From Candidatus Woesearchaeota archaeon (GTDB lineage Archaea > Nanobdellota > Nanobdellia > Woesearchaeales > ARS49), in NCBI GenBank assembly GCA_016203425.1, contig JACQMU010000141.1, positions 1 through 6,195 of the forward strand: a stretch of 6,195 nucleotides of DNA. Reading direction: 5' to 3'. Under the pieces are notes generated by a model. It saw only the letters and a program-made list of their open reading frames with translations, ran no database searches and had not been told where the DNA came from. This document shows, piece by piece, positions 5,908 through 6,195 of this stretch; position 1 is the first letter of the stretch, and every line of letters starts with the position of its first letter. Position numbers and translations under genes: made by a program.

Positions 5908-6050
5908 GTGTATCGTTCAACTAAATCTTTCTCAGAATACAATTCTTCATCATCATTTAGAAAACCAAAAGAGTTTCCCGCAACTATTAATTTGGATAAA
6001 TCATTATTTTCCACAGCAGTGCTGGTCACGGTTTCTTTTGTTTCTTCCAT
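5904..6050 (-). CDS. MazF/PemK-type antitoxin (small, orphaned)
   Basis: This 48-codon frame begins MEETKETVTSTAVENN and ends NSFGFLNDDEELYSEKDLVERYT. The C-terminal half has the pattern of antitoxins paired with MazF/PemK toxins: a short hydrophobic stretch (SFGFL) followed by an acidic peptide (NDDEELYSEKDL) that wraps the toxin. There is no visible DNA-binding domain. The open frame continues 37 codons upstream to a stop at 6162-6164, but the ATG at 6050 is the only Met in it and the upstream residues look random. The ribosome binding site is weak. The stop TGA overlaps the start of the truncated toxin. With its toxin broken it may be decaying, or it may still neutralise a related toxin elsewhere in the genome. 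Confidence 0.65.
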   Translation of the reverse strand: MEETKETVTSTAVENNDLSKLIVAGNSFGFLNDDEELYSEKDLVERYT

Positions 6051-6195
6051 TTCTTTGCGCAGTAGGGATGTGATATGGATTGCATATTTCCACTCGGTAG
6101 TATTTTGTAGGGGCCGAATTGTTGGTCGGCTGTGGCGGTTTGGGATGAAGTATAAAAGATTTCACTTTCTAAATGAGCATTTATTGTTTAATTAG
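6051..6195. other. Non-coding stretch upstream of the antitoxin
   Basis: I see no gene here. On the minus strand TTTTATAC (6150-6157) could be a TATA box, with transcription starting near 6127 and a leader of about 77 bases. An inverted repeat GCCGA/TCGGC (6113-6117 and 6126-6130, 8-base loop) lies at the predicted transcription start and could be an operator or small hairpin. The plus strand reads TATAAAAG at the same place and could instead serve a gene beyond the window. Confidence 0.3.

Noticed and set aside
6113..6130. GCCGA/TCGGC stem considered as part of a tRNA or structured RNA
   Set aside because: No acceptor, D-arm or anticodon arm can be folded around it, and no T-loop consensus is present; it remains only a weak inverted repeat.
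5908..6195. Plus-strand open frame of 95 codons at the right edge
   Set aside because: It is antisense to the antitoxin, rich in Ser/Arg/Phe with no family pattern, and has no ribosome binding site; the minus-strand reading makes far better protein sense.
1..6195. CRISPR array, insertion sequence or transposase
   Set aside because: No regularly spaced repeats, terminal inverted repeats or transposase motifs were found.

Overview
The window looks like part of an archaeal chromosome of low to moderate G+C. The best evidence is an STT3/AglB-type oligosaccharyltransferase with the archaeal WWDxG active-site signature. Supporting this are TATA boxes (TTTAAATA, TTTTTATA) at about archaeal spacing and GGTGA/GAGG-type ribosome binding sites. 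The wHTH-nucleotidyltransferase/HEPN pair and the long helical insert in AglB resemble what I recall from DPANN archaea (Woesearchaeota/Pacearchaeota-like). That placement comes from memory of the families, not from a search.

Left part (1-3912) is a protein-glycosylation locus. Two minus-strand genes, a sugar-1-phosphate nucleotidyltransferase (RmlA-like) and an NDP-sugar 4-epimerase (GalE/WbpP-like, cut by the window edge), overlap by ATGA. They diverge from the plus-strand aglB across an 81-bp promoter region. Together they would make and epimerise a nucleotide-activated sugar for a lipid-linked glycan, which AglB transfers to Asn-X-Ser/Thr sites outside the membrane.

Middle and right part (3931-5802) is a minus-strand three-gene unit that converges on aglB with only an 18-bp GC-rich spacer. 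In transcription order it encodes a winged-HTH + minimal nucleotidyltransferase (MNT) fusion, a HEPN-domain protein (29-bp overlap) and an unrecognised six-helix membrane protein (ATGA overlap). MNT-HEPN pairs are known as toxin-antitoxin-like modules; a coupled membrane protein is unusual. Two related 14-bp inverted repeats, 22 bp apart, lie between the predicted TATA box and the MNT start. They are good candidates for an autoregulatory operator.

Right edge (5836-6050), upstream of the MNT gene on the same strand, holds two small reading frames. One is a 48-codon MazF/PemK-type antitoxin ending in the usual acidic toxin-binding peptide. It overlaps by ATGA a 23-codon stump beginning MNKGDIVLVRFPFT, the N-terminus of a MazF/PemK toxin, then stopping. 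This is the remnant of a second toxin-antitoxin locus, broken where the MNT-HEPN unit begins. Bases 6051-6195 hold no recognisable gene.
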